From: Acinetobacter sp. WC-141
GTDB lineage: Bacteria; Pseudomonadota; Gammaproteobacteria; Pseudomonadales; Moraxellaceae
Assembly (NCBI RefSeq): GCF_000313935.1
Contig: NZ_AMSS01000089.1
Span: 1 to 64,000 of the forward strand
Direction: 5' to 3'
Length of the DNA: 64,000 nt
Below are positions 36,831 through 46,169 of the stretch, piece by piece. Every line of letters starts with the position of its first letter. Positions within the stretch are counted from its first letter, which is position 1. The translations under genes were made by a program, and so were the position numbers. The notes below the pieces were generated by a model, which saw only the letters and a list, made by a program, of their open reading frames with translations, searched no databases and was not told the origin of the DNA.

Positions 36831-36914
36831 ATGCGCATCAGCCACTTTGCCAACAGCAAAAGCTATAGATTTCATCATAAGATCTTAATCTTAGGTCTAC
36901 TCAGGAGACGCTAG
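36831..36914 (+). CDS. Unannotated 27-codon leader-like ORF before panD
   Basis: ATG at 36831 has AGGAG 4 nt upstream. It encodes a basic 27-aa peptide starting [10 protein letters not shown], with a hydrophobic run ILILGLL and ending RRR, and stops at TAG 36912-36914, two bases before the panD ATG. The panD Shine-Dalgarno (AGGAG, 36903-36907) lies within its last four codons. This geometry is that of a leader ORF whose translation affects panD initiation. No family recognised; chance is not excluded. Confidence 0.4.
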   Translation: MRISHFANSKSYRFHHKILILGLLRRR

Positions 36915-36916
36915 CC

Positions 36917-37297
36917 ATGCTATCTCGTTTATTAAAATGCAAAATTCACCGTGCAGTTGTAACCCATGCTGAACTTCACTATGAAGGTTCTTGTGCAATT
37001 GATGGCGTATTGATGGACTTAGCTGGTATTCGTGAATATGAAGAAATTCATGTTTGGAATGTAACCAATGGCAAACGCTTCACAACCTATGCGATTCGTG
37101 GTGAAGATAACTCTGGAATTATTTCGGTAAACGGCGGTGCTGCACATCAAGCAGACGTTGGCGATTTAGTGATTATTGCGACATTTGGTGATTTTACTGA
37201 AGCTGAAGCAAATATTCATAAACCACGTTTGGTCTATGCGAACCCAAATAATACAGTTAACCACACAGCGAATTGTATTCCTGTCCAAGTTGCGTAA
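36917..37297 (+). CDS. panD: Aspartate 1-decarboxylase
   Basis: Makes beta-alanine for pantothenate. It is 126 aa, made as a proenzyme that cleaves itself between Gly24 and Ser25 (HYEGSCAID) to form the pyruvoyl group. [20 protein letters not shown] is the conserved active-site segment. Neighbouring panB and panC are not present. A small basic ORF immediately precedes it. Confidence 0.98.
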   Translation: MLSRLLKCKIHRAVVTHAELHYEGSCAIDGVLMDLAGIREYEEIHVWNVTNGKRFTTYAIRGEDNSGIISVNGGAAHQADVGDLVIIATFGDFTEAEANIHKPRLVYANPNNTVNHTANCIPVQVA

Positions 37298-37313
37298 CTT
37301 ATTCTAAGAATAA

Positions 37314-37337
37314 AAAAGCCCGCATTGACGGGCTTTT
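37314..37337. terminator. Bidirectional terminator after panD
   Basis: AAAAGCCCG and CGGGCTTTT form a perfect 9-bp stem with a 6-nt loop; A/T-rich on both sides, so it can serve panD and the convergent GDYXXLXY gene. Confidence 0.9.
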
Positions 37338-37343
37338 ATAATT

Positions 37344-37904
37344 TTATAAATCTTTAATAGCTCCTTCCCACCAATTCTTTTGCTTTTCACAATTTAATGA
37401 TTGAAGCCCCTCTCCTCGTAAATCAAACAAGATCGCCTCTCCTTCAGGATTTACCTTAAATTCAGCATATTTTGCTTTCTGATAGCATTGAGCTAGACCT
37501 TCTGCAAATAAGAAACTTCTTGAAGCTGGATATAAAGCCTGTAAACGATTTTCAGGATTTTTTAAAATTAAATTTTGCCCAGTAAATGAATTGTTAGTAT
37601 CTAAAATTGTGCGGACTACTCGATTTTGCGAATCCAAAATAACTTTTGCTGGAACAGAAGAATGATTAAAAATTACCTGATCTAGAGCCTTACTCTCACT
37701 TCCTGCAAGAGCTTTAAGTGATTGTAAATTTAATTCATAAGCCAGTGCCATATAGTCACCTTGTAAAATTGAGCGGGGGTCAACTGGTTTAAGCTCAATG
37801 AAAATACTTTTACTATGTTGCAAATGCCATTCATTCTTCACTACTAACGCCGCAAAAAATAATATGGTGGCCAATGCAAGAATAAGAGAAAAATACTTCT
37901 TCAT
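37344..37904 (-). CDS. GDYXXLXY-family membrane-anchored protein
   Basis: 186 aa. One N-terminal membrane helix (about 5-22) then a soluble, probably periplasmic domain. The defining motif is GDYMALAY (about residues 49-56) in the segment PVDPRSILQGDYMALAYEL. Function unknown. It overlaps the upstream DUF2157/DUF4401 gene by 4 nt, the usual pairing for this family, so the two proteins probably work together. Confidence 0.85.
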   Translation of the reverse strand: MKKYFSLILALATILFFAALVVKNEWHLQHSKSIFIELKPVDPRSILQGDYMALAYELNLQSLKALAGSESKALDQVIFNHSSVPAKVILDSQNRVVRTILDTNNSFTGQNLILKNPENRLQALYPASRSFLFAEGLAQCYQKAKYAEFKVNPEGEAILFDLRGEGLQSLNCEKQKNWWEGAIKDL

Positions 37905-39685
37905 TCTTTCTCTCCTTCAACAAGATCATTTTTATTTTCGCGGTGAAGTAACCAAGACAGAGCCAATAGAACAACGCCAGAAATAAAAATAGATGCGCTC
38001 TTAGCTAGAAAATTTATTTGTAGATTGTAATAAAGCTGCCAGAATACAAAAACAAATACTGCTAAGCTAACTCCATAAACCACATGGTCTTTCTTTTTTA
38101 ACGCCCACGTTAAAATAATCAACAGGATGAAAATTTCAAAATATCCCAATGCAATAAGTAATATGCCAAAAGTTAAAAAGGCAAAAAATGCTGCTCCTTT
38201 AAGTTGTTTATATAAATAAAAAGAACTAAAGCAAAGTAACCAAACACTAGGCAGAAAATATAGAACCCACCTATGTTGATCTATCGAATTTTCTGGAACG
38301 AGTCCCATAAAAGTATCGAAAAAAGAAGCTACTAGAATTACTACAAGTACACATAAAAAAACACTACGCTCATATAGAGCTATTGATCCCTTCTTAGGTA
38401 AGAGCACCCAACTAAAAACCAAATAATTGAGCAAAGTTAAATTTAAATAAGTTTGATTAGAATGTATTGACCACAATGAATGATCCAGTTGTAGCAAATA
38501 GATAAAAGCGATGCCATATGTGGCAAGCATTTGAATTAAAATAAAGAACCAATGTGGTTTAAGAAAATAACTAATACACAGAATAAAAATCTGTGCAATT
38601 AAAACCCATAGAATTTGATCTGTTTCTGTACCAAGATGAAATAGGAAAGCAGTCTGTCCACTAATAAATAAACAATAGGCAAATTGTCGAAAGAAATAGC
38701 TATGTGATTTCTTTAAAAGAACAGTAGCTAATCCTACAAAAATAATTCCAATGACTAAAGAAATAGCCTCCCAAAATACCAGCGTAAAAGCAGCAAGTGC
38801 TAAACCTGCAAGCCAAGCACCAATTGCCAATGGAATGATATAAAAACGGCTTTGACGAAAAATTTTTATTAAAAGATAGCTAATCAACGCAAACCAAATA
38901 AAAATAATGCCAGCAATCAATAAAAAAATGAACTCATTAGAATCTTTGAATAAGTTATTAATTCCATCTACCAGCCATATTGTAGCTGTCACCCCGAGAA
39001 CAGCAGCCATTAAACTGGCACATAGCTGATCATTTTTTTTGAAGAAATAATAAAAAGCAATTAACCCTGTAAAGAAAGCAGAGATGAGATAAGCAATATT
39101 TTCATTAGATAAATATTGAATCATTCCAATGATTGAAATAACAGCAAACCATGAGATAAAGACAAATCTTAAAGCACGATACTTCTTTATACATACCCAA
39201 AATTCGATAAGGCTTAATAAATTTAGAGCGAATAGATATAAATAAGGAAATTTTTCTGACCAAAAAGTCTGCTTAAAAAATAAAAAGAGCGTAAGTTGAC
39301 TGGTAAAACAAATTAAAGCAAAAATTCCAATATTCGGGCGATATAACCACGGTAGTAAAAATAATGTCCAAAGTAAGAAAAGCAAATAACTGTCTGCACC
39401 AGTTTGATAAACCTGCCCGATTACAGCCAAACTTAGGCCTATCATCAAACCGCAAACACCATGTAAAGTCTGACTAACTCCCTCACTTAAGGTATCTTTT
39501 ACGCTGATCCATGCTGTCACAACTAATATAAGCGGAGGGATGACTAGCTGAATGCTGTCTGGCAGCATTAACCAGTTAGCAGCAATTAAATAAAGAATAC
39601 TGACAGCCATAAATACATAACTGAAAATATGGAGATGCTGAATAAATAAAGTATTCCTAAGGGGATAATCATCTCTTATCTGCAT
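37901..39685 (-). CDS. DUF2157/DUF4401 polytopic membrane protein
   Basis: 594 aa with roughly 18 hydrophobic helices. The N-terminal third has the DUF2157 pattern (GLMIGLSLAVIGQVYQTGAD followed by LLWTLFLLPWLY). The later part resembles DUF4401. In many genomes these are two separate genes next to a GDYXXLXY gene; here they appear as one chain. No catalytic motif seen and no known function. A transporter or envelope-sensing role is possible but unsupported. Confidence 0.78.
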   Translation of the reverse strand: MQIRDDYPLRNTLFIQHLHIFSYVFMAVSILYLIAANWLMLPDSIQLVIPPLILVVTAWISVKDTLSEGVSQTLHGVCGLMIGLSLAVIGQVYQTGADSYLLFLLWTLFLLPWLYRPNIGIFALICFTSQLTLFLFFKQTFWSEKFPYLYLFALNLLSLIEFWVCIKKYRALRFVFISWFAVISIIGMIQYLSNENIAYLISAFFTGLIAFYYFFKKNDQLCASLMAAVLGVTATIWLVDGINNLFKDSNEFIFLLIAGIIFIWFALISYLLIKIFRQSRFYIIPLAIGAWLAGLALAAFTLVFWEAISLVIGIIFVGLATVLLKKSHSYFFRQFAYCLFISGQTAFLFHLGTETDQILWVLIAQIFILCISYFLKPHWFFILIQMLATYGIAFIYLLQLDHSLWSIHSNQTYLNLTLLNYLVFSWVLLPKKGSIALYERSVFLCVLVVILVASFFDTFMGLVPENSIDQHRWVLYFLPSVWLLCFSSFYLYKQLKGAAFFAFLTFGILLIALGYFEIFILLIILTWALKKKDHVVYGVSLAVFVFVFWQLYYNLQINFLAKSASIFISGVVLLALSWLLHRENKNDLVEGEKE

Positions 39686-39827
39686 GAAACACCTATTTTA
39701 TTTATAATTTTCTATAAAAAACATAGCATTCCATTTTCATATCAACAAGTAAGCTCTTGTTAAAAAGCCTATTTCTGTTTGCGAAAATACTTATTCTTAA
39801 AGAAACTTAGCATTCTATAAAAGCATC

Positions 39828-39855
39828 TAGCCAATTTTATCAAGCGCGTTATAAT
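39828..39855 (+). promoter_or_regulatory. Promoter of the riboswitch-ribB transcript
   Basis: Perfect -10 TATAAT (39850-39855) with a weak -35 TAGCCA (39828-39833) at 16-nt spacing. It places the start about 2 nt before the FMN riboswitch. The rest of the 39686-39827 gap shows nothing else. Confidence 0.6.
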
Positions 39856-39863
39856 AAAACCCA

Positions 39864-40006
39864 TCGCTTCAGGGCGGGGTGTAATTCCCCACCGGTGGTA
39901 AAGTTAATTTTTATTGATAAATTAACAAGCCCACGAGCTTAAATTGTGTAATTTGAGCAGATTTGGTGAAACTCCAAAGCCGACGGTATAGTCCGGATGA
40001 AAGAAG
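39864..40006 (+). promoter_or_regulatory. FMN riboswitch (RFN element)
   Basis: Aptamer that binds flavin mononucleotide. Conserved blocks in order: TTCAGGGCGGGGTG, ATTCCCCACCGGTGGTAAA, a variable stem of about 40 nt, AGCCCACGAGC, TTTGGTGAAACTCCAAAGCCGACGGT and AGTCCGGATGAAAGAAGACG. It directly precedes ribB, as in many bacteria, and should shut off ribB when FMN is plentiful. Confidence 0.95.
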
Positions 40007-40032
40007 ACGACGAACTGGGATAAATCCGTTTT

Positions 40033-40070
40033 ATTTCAGTAACAGCCTGTTTTTACATCAGTCCTGAAAT
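40033..40070 (+). promoter_or_regulatory. Riboswitch expression-platform hairpin
   Basis: ATTTCAG (40033-40039) pairs with CTGAAAT (40064-40070). No T-run follows, so control may act on translation or through Rho instead of intrinsic termination. ACGAGAG lies just before the ribB start. Confidence 0.35.
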
Positions 40071-40102
40071 GTTCAACCGTATTTTTACGAGAGCGTTTCA
40101 TT

Positions 40103-40762
40103 ATGTCTAGCTTAATTCAACCAGAACTTTTTTTCTCAGCCCTCTCTCCTGCTGAACAACGCATTCAACAAGCATTAGAAGATATCCGTCAAGGCAAACC
40201 TGTCTTGGTTATGGATGACTTCGACCGTGAAAATGAAGCAGATCTCATTGTTGCAGCCGAAACTTTAACAGTAGAAACAATGGCACGTATGATTCGTGAT
40301 GGCTCAGGTATCGTATGTTTATGCCTTACAGAAGAGTTAGCAGATCATCTAGAACTTCCACCAATGGTTTCTCAAAACTCAAGCCAGTTTCATACTGCTT
40401 TCACAGTAACAATAGAAGCAGCTCAAGGTGTTACCACAGGTGTTTCTGCTAAAGACCGTGTTACTACCATTCAAACTGCAATTAAAGATGGTGCTGTCCC
40501 TAGCGATCTTAACCGTCCTGGCCATGTTTTTCCTTTACGTGCACGTAATGGTGGAGTACTTACTCGCCGAGGACATACCGAGGGAACAATTGATCTAGCA
40601 AAACTAGCTGGGCTTAAACCTGCTGGCGTGTTATGCGAATTAACTAACCCAGACGGTACTATGGCTTCAGGTATTCAAGTTTTGGCTTATGCGCAAACTC
40701 ATCACTTAACTGTGATTACCATTGAAGAACTTGTTCAATACCGCCAACAGCACAGTGTTTAA
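40103..40762 (+). CDS. ribB: 3,4-dihydroxy-2-butanone-4-phosphate synthase
   Basis: Converts ribulose-5-phosphate to the C4 unit of riboflavin. It is 219 aa, a stand-alone RibB without a GTP cyclohydrolase II domain. [14 protein letters not shown] (metal/substrate acidic motif) and [16 protein letters not shown] (about 152-167, catalytic His) are present. Single gene under the FMN riboswitch. Confidence 0.97.
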   Translation: MSSLIQPELFFSALSPAEQRIQQALEDIRQGKPVLVMDDFDRENEADLIVAAETLTVETMARMIRDGSGIVCLCLTEELADHLELPPMVSQNSSQFHTAFTVTIEAAQGVTTGVSAKDRVTTIQTAIKDGAVPSDLNRPGHVFPLRARNGGVLTRRGHTEGTIDLAKLAGLKPAGVLCELTNPDGTMASGIQVLAYAQTHHLTVITIEELVQYRQQHSV

Positions 40763-40767
40763 ATAAA

Positions 40768-40800
40768 AAAGGTTTGGCTTTATATCAAAGCCAAACCTTT
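40768..40800. terminator. Bidirectional terminator ribB / HAD gene
   Basis: Arms aaaggtttggcttt and aaagccaaaccttt are perfect over 14 bp with a 5-nt loop, A-run on one side and T-run on the other; it serves both convergent genes. Confidence 0.93.
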
Positions 40801-40820
40801 AAATTAAAACTTACTTATAT

Positions 40821-41495
40821 TTAAGAAACTTTCTTTTGTGCTGCCACTTCTTCAATATAGTCCAAGAGTTCAGAGAATTGATTAATCATTGCTTTTGGCT
40901 GTGCTTGAGCAAGTTCCTCTGCTGTTCCATAACCATAAGTCACAGCTACCGCCTCAATACCATTATGACGTGCACCTAAAACATCATATTGACGGTCACC
41001 TACCATTAAGCATTCTTCTGAGCTTAGTTGCTCATGTTCAAGAATATAATGAATGAGTTCAGCTTTATTGGTGCGCTCACCTGTCAATTCACTGCCATAA
41101 ATATGTACAAAATATTGGCTTAATTCAAAATGATCTAGGATACGTTTTGCATAAATCGTTGGTTTAGCAGTTGCAACGAATAAACGATACCCATCTTCTT
41201 TCAATGCATTAAGTGTTTGGGCAACCGATGGATATACTTCATTTTCAAATAAGCCCGTAACTGAAAAACGCTCACGATAAGCAAGTAAAGCTTGTTCAGC
41301 TAAAGCATCATCTTGCGTATCTAGAAGTTTTGCTAATGAGGCTTTTAATGGGGGACCAATTGTCCAGTCAATATTTAAATCAGCAGCTAATGGATAGCCC
41401 AACTTATCCATTGCATAGCGAATTGAAGTATGGATACCTACTTTTGGGTCTGTTAGGGTTCCATCTAAATCAATCAAAATATGTTTTATAGCCAT
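40821..41495 (-). CDS. HAD-superfamily phosphatase, phosphoglycolate-phosphatase-like
   Basis: 224 aa. Motif I LIDLDGTLTD (Asp9, Asp11), cap domain 15-85, motif II VATAKP, Lys near RTNKAELI, and motif IV MVGDRQYDVLGARHNG. This is the Gph/PpaX type that hydrolyses small phosphomonoesters. The exact substrate cannot be told; repair of phosphoglycolate or housekeeping of nucleotides are options. Divergent from thiD. Confidence 0.88.
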   Translation of the reverse strand: MAIKHILIDLDGTLTDPKVGIHTSIRYAMDKLGYPLAADLNIDWTIGPPLKASLAKLLDTQDDALAEQALLAYRERFSVTGLFENEVYPSVAQTLNALKEDGYRLFVATAKPTIYAKRILDHFELSQYFVHIYGSELTGERTNKAELIHYILEHEQLSSEECLMVGDRQYDVLGARHNGIEAVAVTYGYGTAEELAQAQPKAMINQFSELLDYIEEVAAQKKVS

Positions 41496-41574
41496 TCAAT
41501 CACTAACCCAGTAAAGTATTTAATTCAATTGGTCGAGAGTTTAATCAAACTCTCTTATACTAACGTAAATTTAA

Positions 41575-42360
<786 letters not shown>

Positions 42361-42365
42361 AAAGA

Positions 42366-42393
42366 AAAAAAGGCGCTCAAAGCGCCTTTTTTA
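42366..42393. terminator. Terminator after thiD
   Basis: AAAAGGCGCT and AGCGCCTTTT form a 10-bp stem with a 3-nt CAA loop and flanking A- and T-runs, so it works both ways. Confidence 0.93.
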
Positions 42394-42403
42394 TTAACCT
42401 CAA

Positions 42404-42877
42404 TTATTGAGGAATACGTAAAACTTGTCCTGGGAAAATCTCATCAGGATCTTTTAACATTGGTTTATTTGCTTCAAAGATTTTTGGATACTGATTTGCA
42501 TCCCCATAAACTTCTTTCGCGATTTTTGAAAGGTTGTCGCCAGATTTCACTGTATAAAATTTGCTTTCTGGTTCAGGAGTCGCAACAGTCATCTGGTCAT
42601 CTACGTGTGCCACATGATCAATATTCCCAACAATAAGAATAATTTTCTCTTTGTCTGCTTGGCTTTTTACCTGTCCTTTAATGATTGCAGTATCATTTGA
42701 ACCGTTATAGGTTACAGATAAACCTTCTACCCCTAGACCTAAACTCTTAATTAAACCTAATAATTTATTTGCAATTTCTTGTGCAGATGGTTCTGCTGGT
42801 GTTGCTGGAGCTGGTTGTGGTTCTGCTGGTGCGGTATTTTTCTTACCAATACCTTTTACAAAATCAAAAAGACCCAT
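42404..42877 (-). CDS. BON and LysM domain protein (Kbp/YgaU-like)
   Basis: 157 aa. N-terminal MGLFDFVKGIGKK as in YgaU, an Ala/Pro linker, a BON domain (about 38-95) and a C-terminal LysM (about 108-156: YTVKSGDNLSKIAKEVYGDA ending GQVLRIPQ). In E. coli the homologue Kbp is a cytoplasmic potassium-binding protein; no signal peptide is seen here either. The Ala/Pro-rich linker is longer than in E. coli. Convergent with thiD. Confidence 0.88.
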   Translation of the reverse strand: MGLFDFVKGIGKKNTAPAEPQPAPATPAEPSAQEIANKLLGLIKSLGLGVEGLSVTYNGSNDTAIIKGQVKSQADKEKIILIVGNIDHVAHVDDQMTVATPEPESKFYTVKSGDNLSKIAKEVYGDANQYPKIFEANKPMLKDPDEIFPGQVLRIPQ

Positions 42878-43013
42878 CTTTTAGTCCTCATATTATTGTT
42901 TATAGTAAAGTCATTAAACTGACCTTTATTGTTATACTTCAAAAAAGTGATACCTCTGCTATCAATTAAGGTTGATCTTGTAAAAATATGTATCTCTTAA
43001 TTTTTTCTCAAAT

Positions 43014-43036
43014 AAAAAAAGCCACCTTACGGTGGC
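43014..43036 (-). terminator. Terminator after acpP
   Basis: GCCACC and GGTGGC form a 6-bp stem with a 4-nt loop; on the minus strand seven T follow. Confidence 0.88.
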
Positions 43037-43062
43037 CTTCTTTTTATTCAGCAATATGCGAA

Positions 43063-43299
43063 TTAACCAAGTTTTTTAGTTACATAGTCAATTGCAGATT
43101 GAACAGTAGTGATTTCGTTAGAATCTTCATCAGGGATAGTGATGTCGAAGTCGTTTTCGAAAGACATTACAAGTTCAACTAAATCTAAAGAGTCAGCACC
43201 TAAGTCATCCATAAAAGATGCTTCGTTTTTAATTTCTTCAGCTTTAAGACCAAGTTGTTCTGCAACCGCTTGTTTAACGCGTAGTTCGATATCGCTCAC
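43063..43299 (-). CDS. acpP: Acyl carrier protein
   Basis: Carries growing acyl chains on phosphopantetheine. It is 78 aa from a GTG start with AGGAG at 7 nt; an ATG 13 codons upstream would add residues that no ACP has. Ser37 in GADSLDL is the prosthetic-group site. Strongly acidic, with helix II EDDSNEI-like charges. Last gene of the fabD-fabG-acpP set. Confidence 0.97.
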   Translation of the reverse strand: MSDIELRVKQAVAEQLGLKAEEIKNEASFMDDLGADSLDLVELVMSFENDFDITIPDEDSNEITTVQSAIDYVTKKLG

Positions 43300-43383
43300 A
43301 GGAATTCTCCTCATTGCTCGTGGCGTTTGATTTGCCACTAGTTTAATTGAATATAAAAATTTTTAAAAGTTTATACATCAGCC

Positions 43384-44118
43384 TTAGGCCATGTATAAAC
43401 CACCATTTACATGTAATACCGTACCGGTAATGTAACCTGCTTTATCACTTGCAAGGAAACTCACCGCATTTGCGATATCTTGTGGCTCACCTAAGCGATT
43501 TAAAGCCACTTGATCACTCATTTTTTTGCGAATGTCTTCACTAAGTGCATCTGTCATTTCTGTTGCAATGAAACCTGGTGCCACACTGTTCACAGTGATT
43601 TGGCGGCTACCCATCTCTTTTGCAAGACTACGGCTAAACGCTTCAATACCTGCTTTTGCAGCAGAGTAGTTCGCTTGACCTGGGTTTGCAAAGTGTGCAA
43701 CAACAGAACTAATATTAATAATGCGGCCAAAGCGCGCTTTTGTCATACCTTTAAGCACACGTTTAGATAAACGATATACAGCTTTGAGGTGAATGTTGAG
43801 AATATCATCCCAATCATCTTCTGACATGCGTAGCAATAAATTGTCTTTCGTGATACCTGCATTATTAACCAAAACAAGCACAGGGCCATAGTTCTGTTCA
43901 ATATGAGAAACGACTGCTTCAATCTCCTCGAGATTACGCACATCGAGAGCTAAACCTGCCCCTTGCTCACCAAAGCTTTCACTTAACTTTTGTGCGCCAG
44001 ATTCAGATGTCGCAGTACCTACAACAAAATAACCGTCTTGAATAAGTTGCTGGGCAATTGCAGCGCCAATGCCCCGACTCGCGCCCGTTACTAATGCAAC
44101 TTTGCGTTCTTGTGTCAT
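43384..44118 (-). CDS. fabG: 3-oxoacyl-ACP reductase
   Basis: NADPH-dependent short-chain reductase of fatty acid elongation, 244 aa. TGASRGIG cofactor loop (11-18), NNAG (85-88), and catalytic Ser138, Tyr151 and Lys155 (YSAAK). Starts within the fabD stop (ATGA overlap), 84 nt before acpP. Confidence 0.97.
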   Translation of the reverse strand: MTQERKVALVTGASRGIGAAIAQQLIQDGYFVVGTATSESGAQKLSESFGEQGAGLALDVRNLEEIEAVVSHIEQNYGPVLVLVNNAGITKDNLLLRMSEDDWDDILNIHLKAVYRLSKRVLKGMTKARFGRIINISSVVAHFANPGQANYSAAKAGIEAFSRSLAKEMGSRQITVNSVAPGFIATEMTDALSEDIRKKMSDQVALNRLGEPQDIANAVSFLASDKAGYITGTVLHVNGGLYMA

Positions 44119-45101
44119 GCAATTTTTCCTTCTGCCACTAAAACAGCATTTAGGGCATCTTCCATTTTACTCTTGCTATCAATAGCAAAAGCTTTTTCTA
44201 TATTTGGTAAACGCTTCGCGAGATTACTCAATACTGTACCAGGGCCACACTCAACAACGTAGTGAATACCTTGGTCTTGTAAAAACTGCATCGTATCTGT
44301 CCATTGTACAGATTGGTACAATTGAGCAGTTAATGCCTGACGCAATTGAGCAACATCGGTAGCTATTCCCGCGTTGACATTTTGTATTACAGGAATGGTA
44401 GGCAGCTCAATGGCAGTTTGTTCCAAAGCTTCTGCAAATTTTTCAGCAGCAGGTTTCATCAATGAACAATGCGATGGAACCGACACAGGTAAAGCAATTG
44501 CCTTAGCAGACTGCTCTTTTGCCAAAGCCATCACTTGTTGTACAGATGCTGTACTTCCAGCAATCACGACTTGACCTTGTGAATTATAGTTTGCAGCTTC
44601 TACTGAACCTTGGCCTTCTGCATTTACGATTTGGCAAAGTTCAACCACTTTTTCATCGGCCAAACCAAGGATTGCAGCCATAGCGCCTTCCCCTTGAGGA
44701 ACAGCGTTTTGCATGAGTTTGCCACGCAAATTCACGAGTTTCACTGCATCTGCCAAGCTCATAGATCCAGCAGCAACCAAAGCGCTGTATTCACCTAGAG
44801 AATGCCCTGCAAGGTATTTAGGTGCCAGACCACCTAAATCAAGCCATACACGCCATAGAGCGATACTGGCAGTTAATAACACAGGTTGGGTATTTTCTGT
44901 TTGGTTGAGACCTTCGCCACTTTGCGCAATATGCCATAGATCGAATCCAAGTGCATCTGAAGCTTCAGCAAAGGTTTGACCAACCCCACTAAACTGTTCT
45001 GCTAGTTCAGCAAGCATACCGACTTTTTGTGATCCTTGACCCGGAAACACAAACGCAGTTTTTGTGGCTAAAGCTACTTGTTCAAGACGTTTAGCAGACA
45101 T
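44115..45101 (-). CDS. fabD: Malonyl-CoA:ACP transacylase
   Basis: Loads malonyl groups onto ACP. It is 328 aa. FPGQGSQ near residue 19, nucleophile Ser101 in GHSLGEYSAL, catalytic His in VPSHCSLM. The N-terminus is about 12 residues longer than the E. coli protein before the FPGQGSQ strand, but no later start has better support. Translationally coupled to fabG. plsX and fabH, which often lie upstream, are absent here. Confidence 0.96.
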   Translation of the reverse strand: MSAKRLEQVALATKTAFVFPGQGSQKVGMLAELAEQFSGVGQTFAEASDALGFDLWHIAQSGEGLNQTENTQPVLLTASIALWRVWLDLGGLAPKYLAGHSLGEYSALVAAGSMSLADAVKLVNLRGKLMQNAVPQGEGAMAAILGLADEKVVELCQIVNAEGQGSVEAANYNSQGQVVIAGSTASVQQVMALAKEQSAKAIALPVSVPSHCSLMKPAAEKFAEALEQTAIELPTIPVIQNVNAGIATDVAQLRQALTAQLYQSVQWTDTMQFLQDQGIHYVVECGPGTVLSNLAKRLPNIEKAFAIDSKSKMEDALNAVLVAEGKIA

Positions 45102-45183
45102 AAGAAATCCTTTTTTGGGTTTTCACTCATTTCTGGAGCGGAAATTTAACATGTTATTTATATTTTTATAATTGCGAAAAACA

Positions 45184-45214
45184 ACAAAAAAAGGGAGCTT
45201 TCGCTCCCATTTTT
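45184..45214 (-). terminator. Terminator between rpmF and fabD
   Basis: GGGAGC and GCTCCC form a 6-bp stem with a TTTC loop and A- and T-runs on both sides. It separates yceD-rpmF from the fab genes. Confidence 0.88.
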
Positions 45215-45252
45215 TCTATACTTAAGCATCACGCTTAATGCATATCATACAA

Positions 45253-45438
45253 TTATTCAGCATCAGCTGCTTTAGCGAATAATTGACGACCACGGTAGAA
45301 ACCGTCTTTAGTCACGTGGTGACGACGATGAGTTTCACCAGTTGCTTGGTCTACTGTTAATGCATTCTCGGTTAAAGCGTCATGTGAACGGCGCATGTCA
45401 CGGCGAGAGCGACTTTTACGGTTTTGCTGAACGGCCAT
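45253..45438 (-). CDS. rpmF: 50S ribosomal protein L32
   Basis: 61 aa. [20 protein letters not shown] is the conserved N-terminus. No zinc-binding Cys pairs, so it is the zinc-free form. The [10 protein letters not shown] segment is typical. Downstream of yceD, its usual partner. Confidence 0.97.
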
Positions 45439-45512
45439 GATGGCTCCTTACAAAGATCGAAAAAATGGATCAGAACAAATTCAGTTGTCTTATCTCACAA
45501 TTATATCACAAA

Positions 45513-46073
45513 TTATGAGTTAAGTTTACCCTTCAAACCTGCCAAAACATCAAACGGATTATCCCGTTTTTCTTCAACAACATTTTGAATGGTAGGTTGA
45601 TGTTTATTTTCACAAGCATCATGCTTGGGAGATAAAGGCACCAACAATAACAGTTCATCTTCTAGTAATGCGAGCAAGTTAATCGAGGCGGGCGTATCAT
45701 AATCGCCTTTCGTCGAAGACTCACTTTCACCTAAAACGATGAAATCAGCATCCTCATCCAAGCGCTCTATCAGTGACTCATCATCCATTAATGCAATATG
45801 AAAGTCCAAGACAAGAGGCATTTCAACAGGTTCCAAACAACGTTGGCACTCCATTGGAACTATCGTGTCCATATGACCATCCATCCACACAATGCGATGA
45901 TATGCATCCATTGATAGCTTACAGTCTATGTTAATCAATTGATTATCAATTGATCCAACAGCTTCACGAGCGATACGAGCAAAGCGAGACAAGGGCAGTT
46001 GACCTGACCATGTAAAGCCTTGTTCAGCCCATTTAAACGGCTCAATCTGTGCCGGAAAGGTATTTGCTGACAT
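45513..46073 (-). CDS. yceD: YceD-family (DUF177) 23S rRNA accumulation protein
   Basis: 186 aa. Contains the family Cys motif MECQRCLEPVEMPL (about 74-87) and the acidic C-terminal part ending NPFDVLAGLKGKL. In E. coli the protein supports 23S rRNA accumulation. The yceD-rpmF pair is highly conserved, which supports the call despite low sequence conservation. Confidence 0.92.
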   Translation of the reverse strand: MSANTFPAQIEPFKWAEQGFTWSGQLPLSRFARIAREAVGSIDNQLINIDCKLSMDAYHRIVWMDGHMDTIVPMECQRCLEPVEMPLVLDFHIALMDDESLIERLDEDADFIVLGESESSTKGDYDTPASINLLALLEDELLLLVPLSPKHDACENKHQPTIQNVVEEKRDNPFDVLAGLKGKLNS

Positions 46074-46169
46074 AATTAAGGCGGCAATTCTACAAATTCA
46101 TCGGTACTCTGTCAAAGATTAAGATACAATTTTGCACTTCTTTAGACAGAACTCGGGGTAAATTAAGCA

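Noticed and set aside
40069..40110. 13-codon ORF overlapping the ribB start
   Set aside because: No Shine-Dalgarno and the ATG lies in the riboswitch hairpin.
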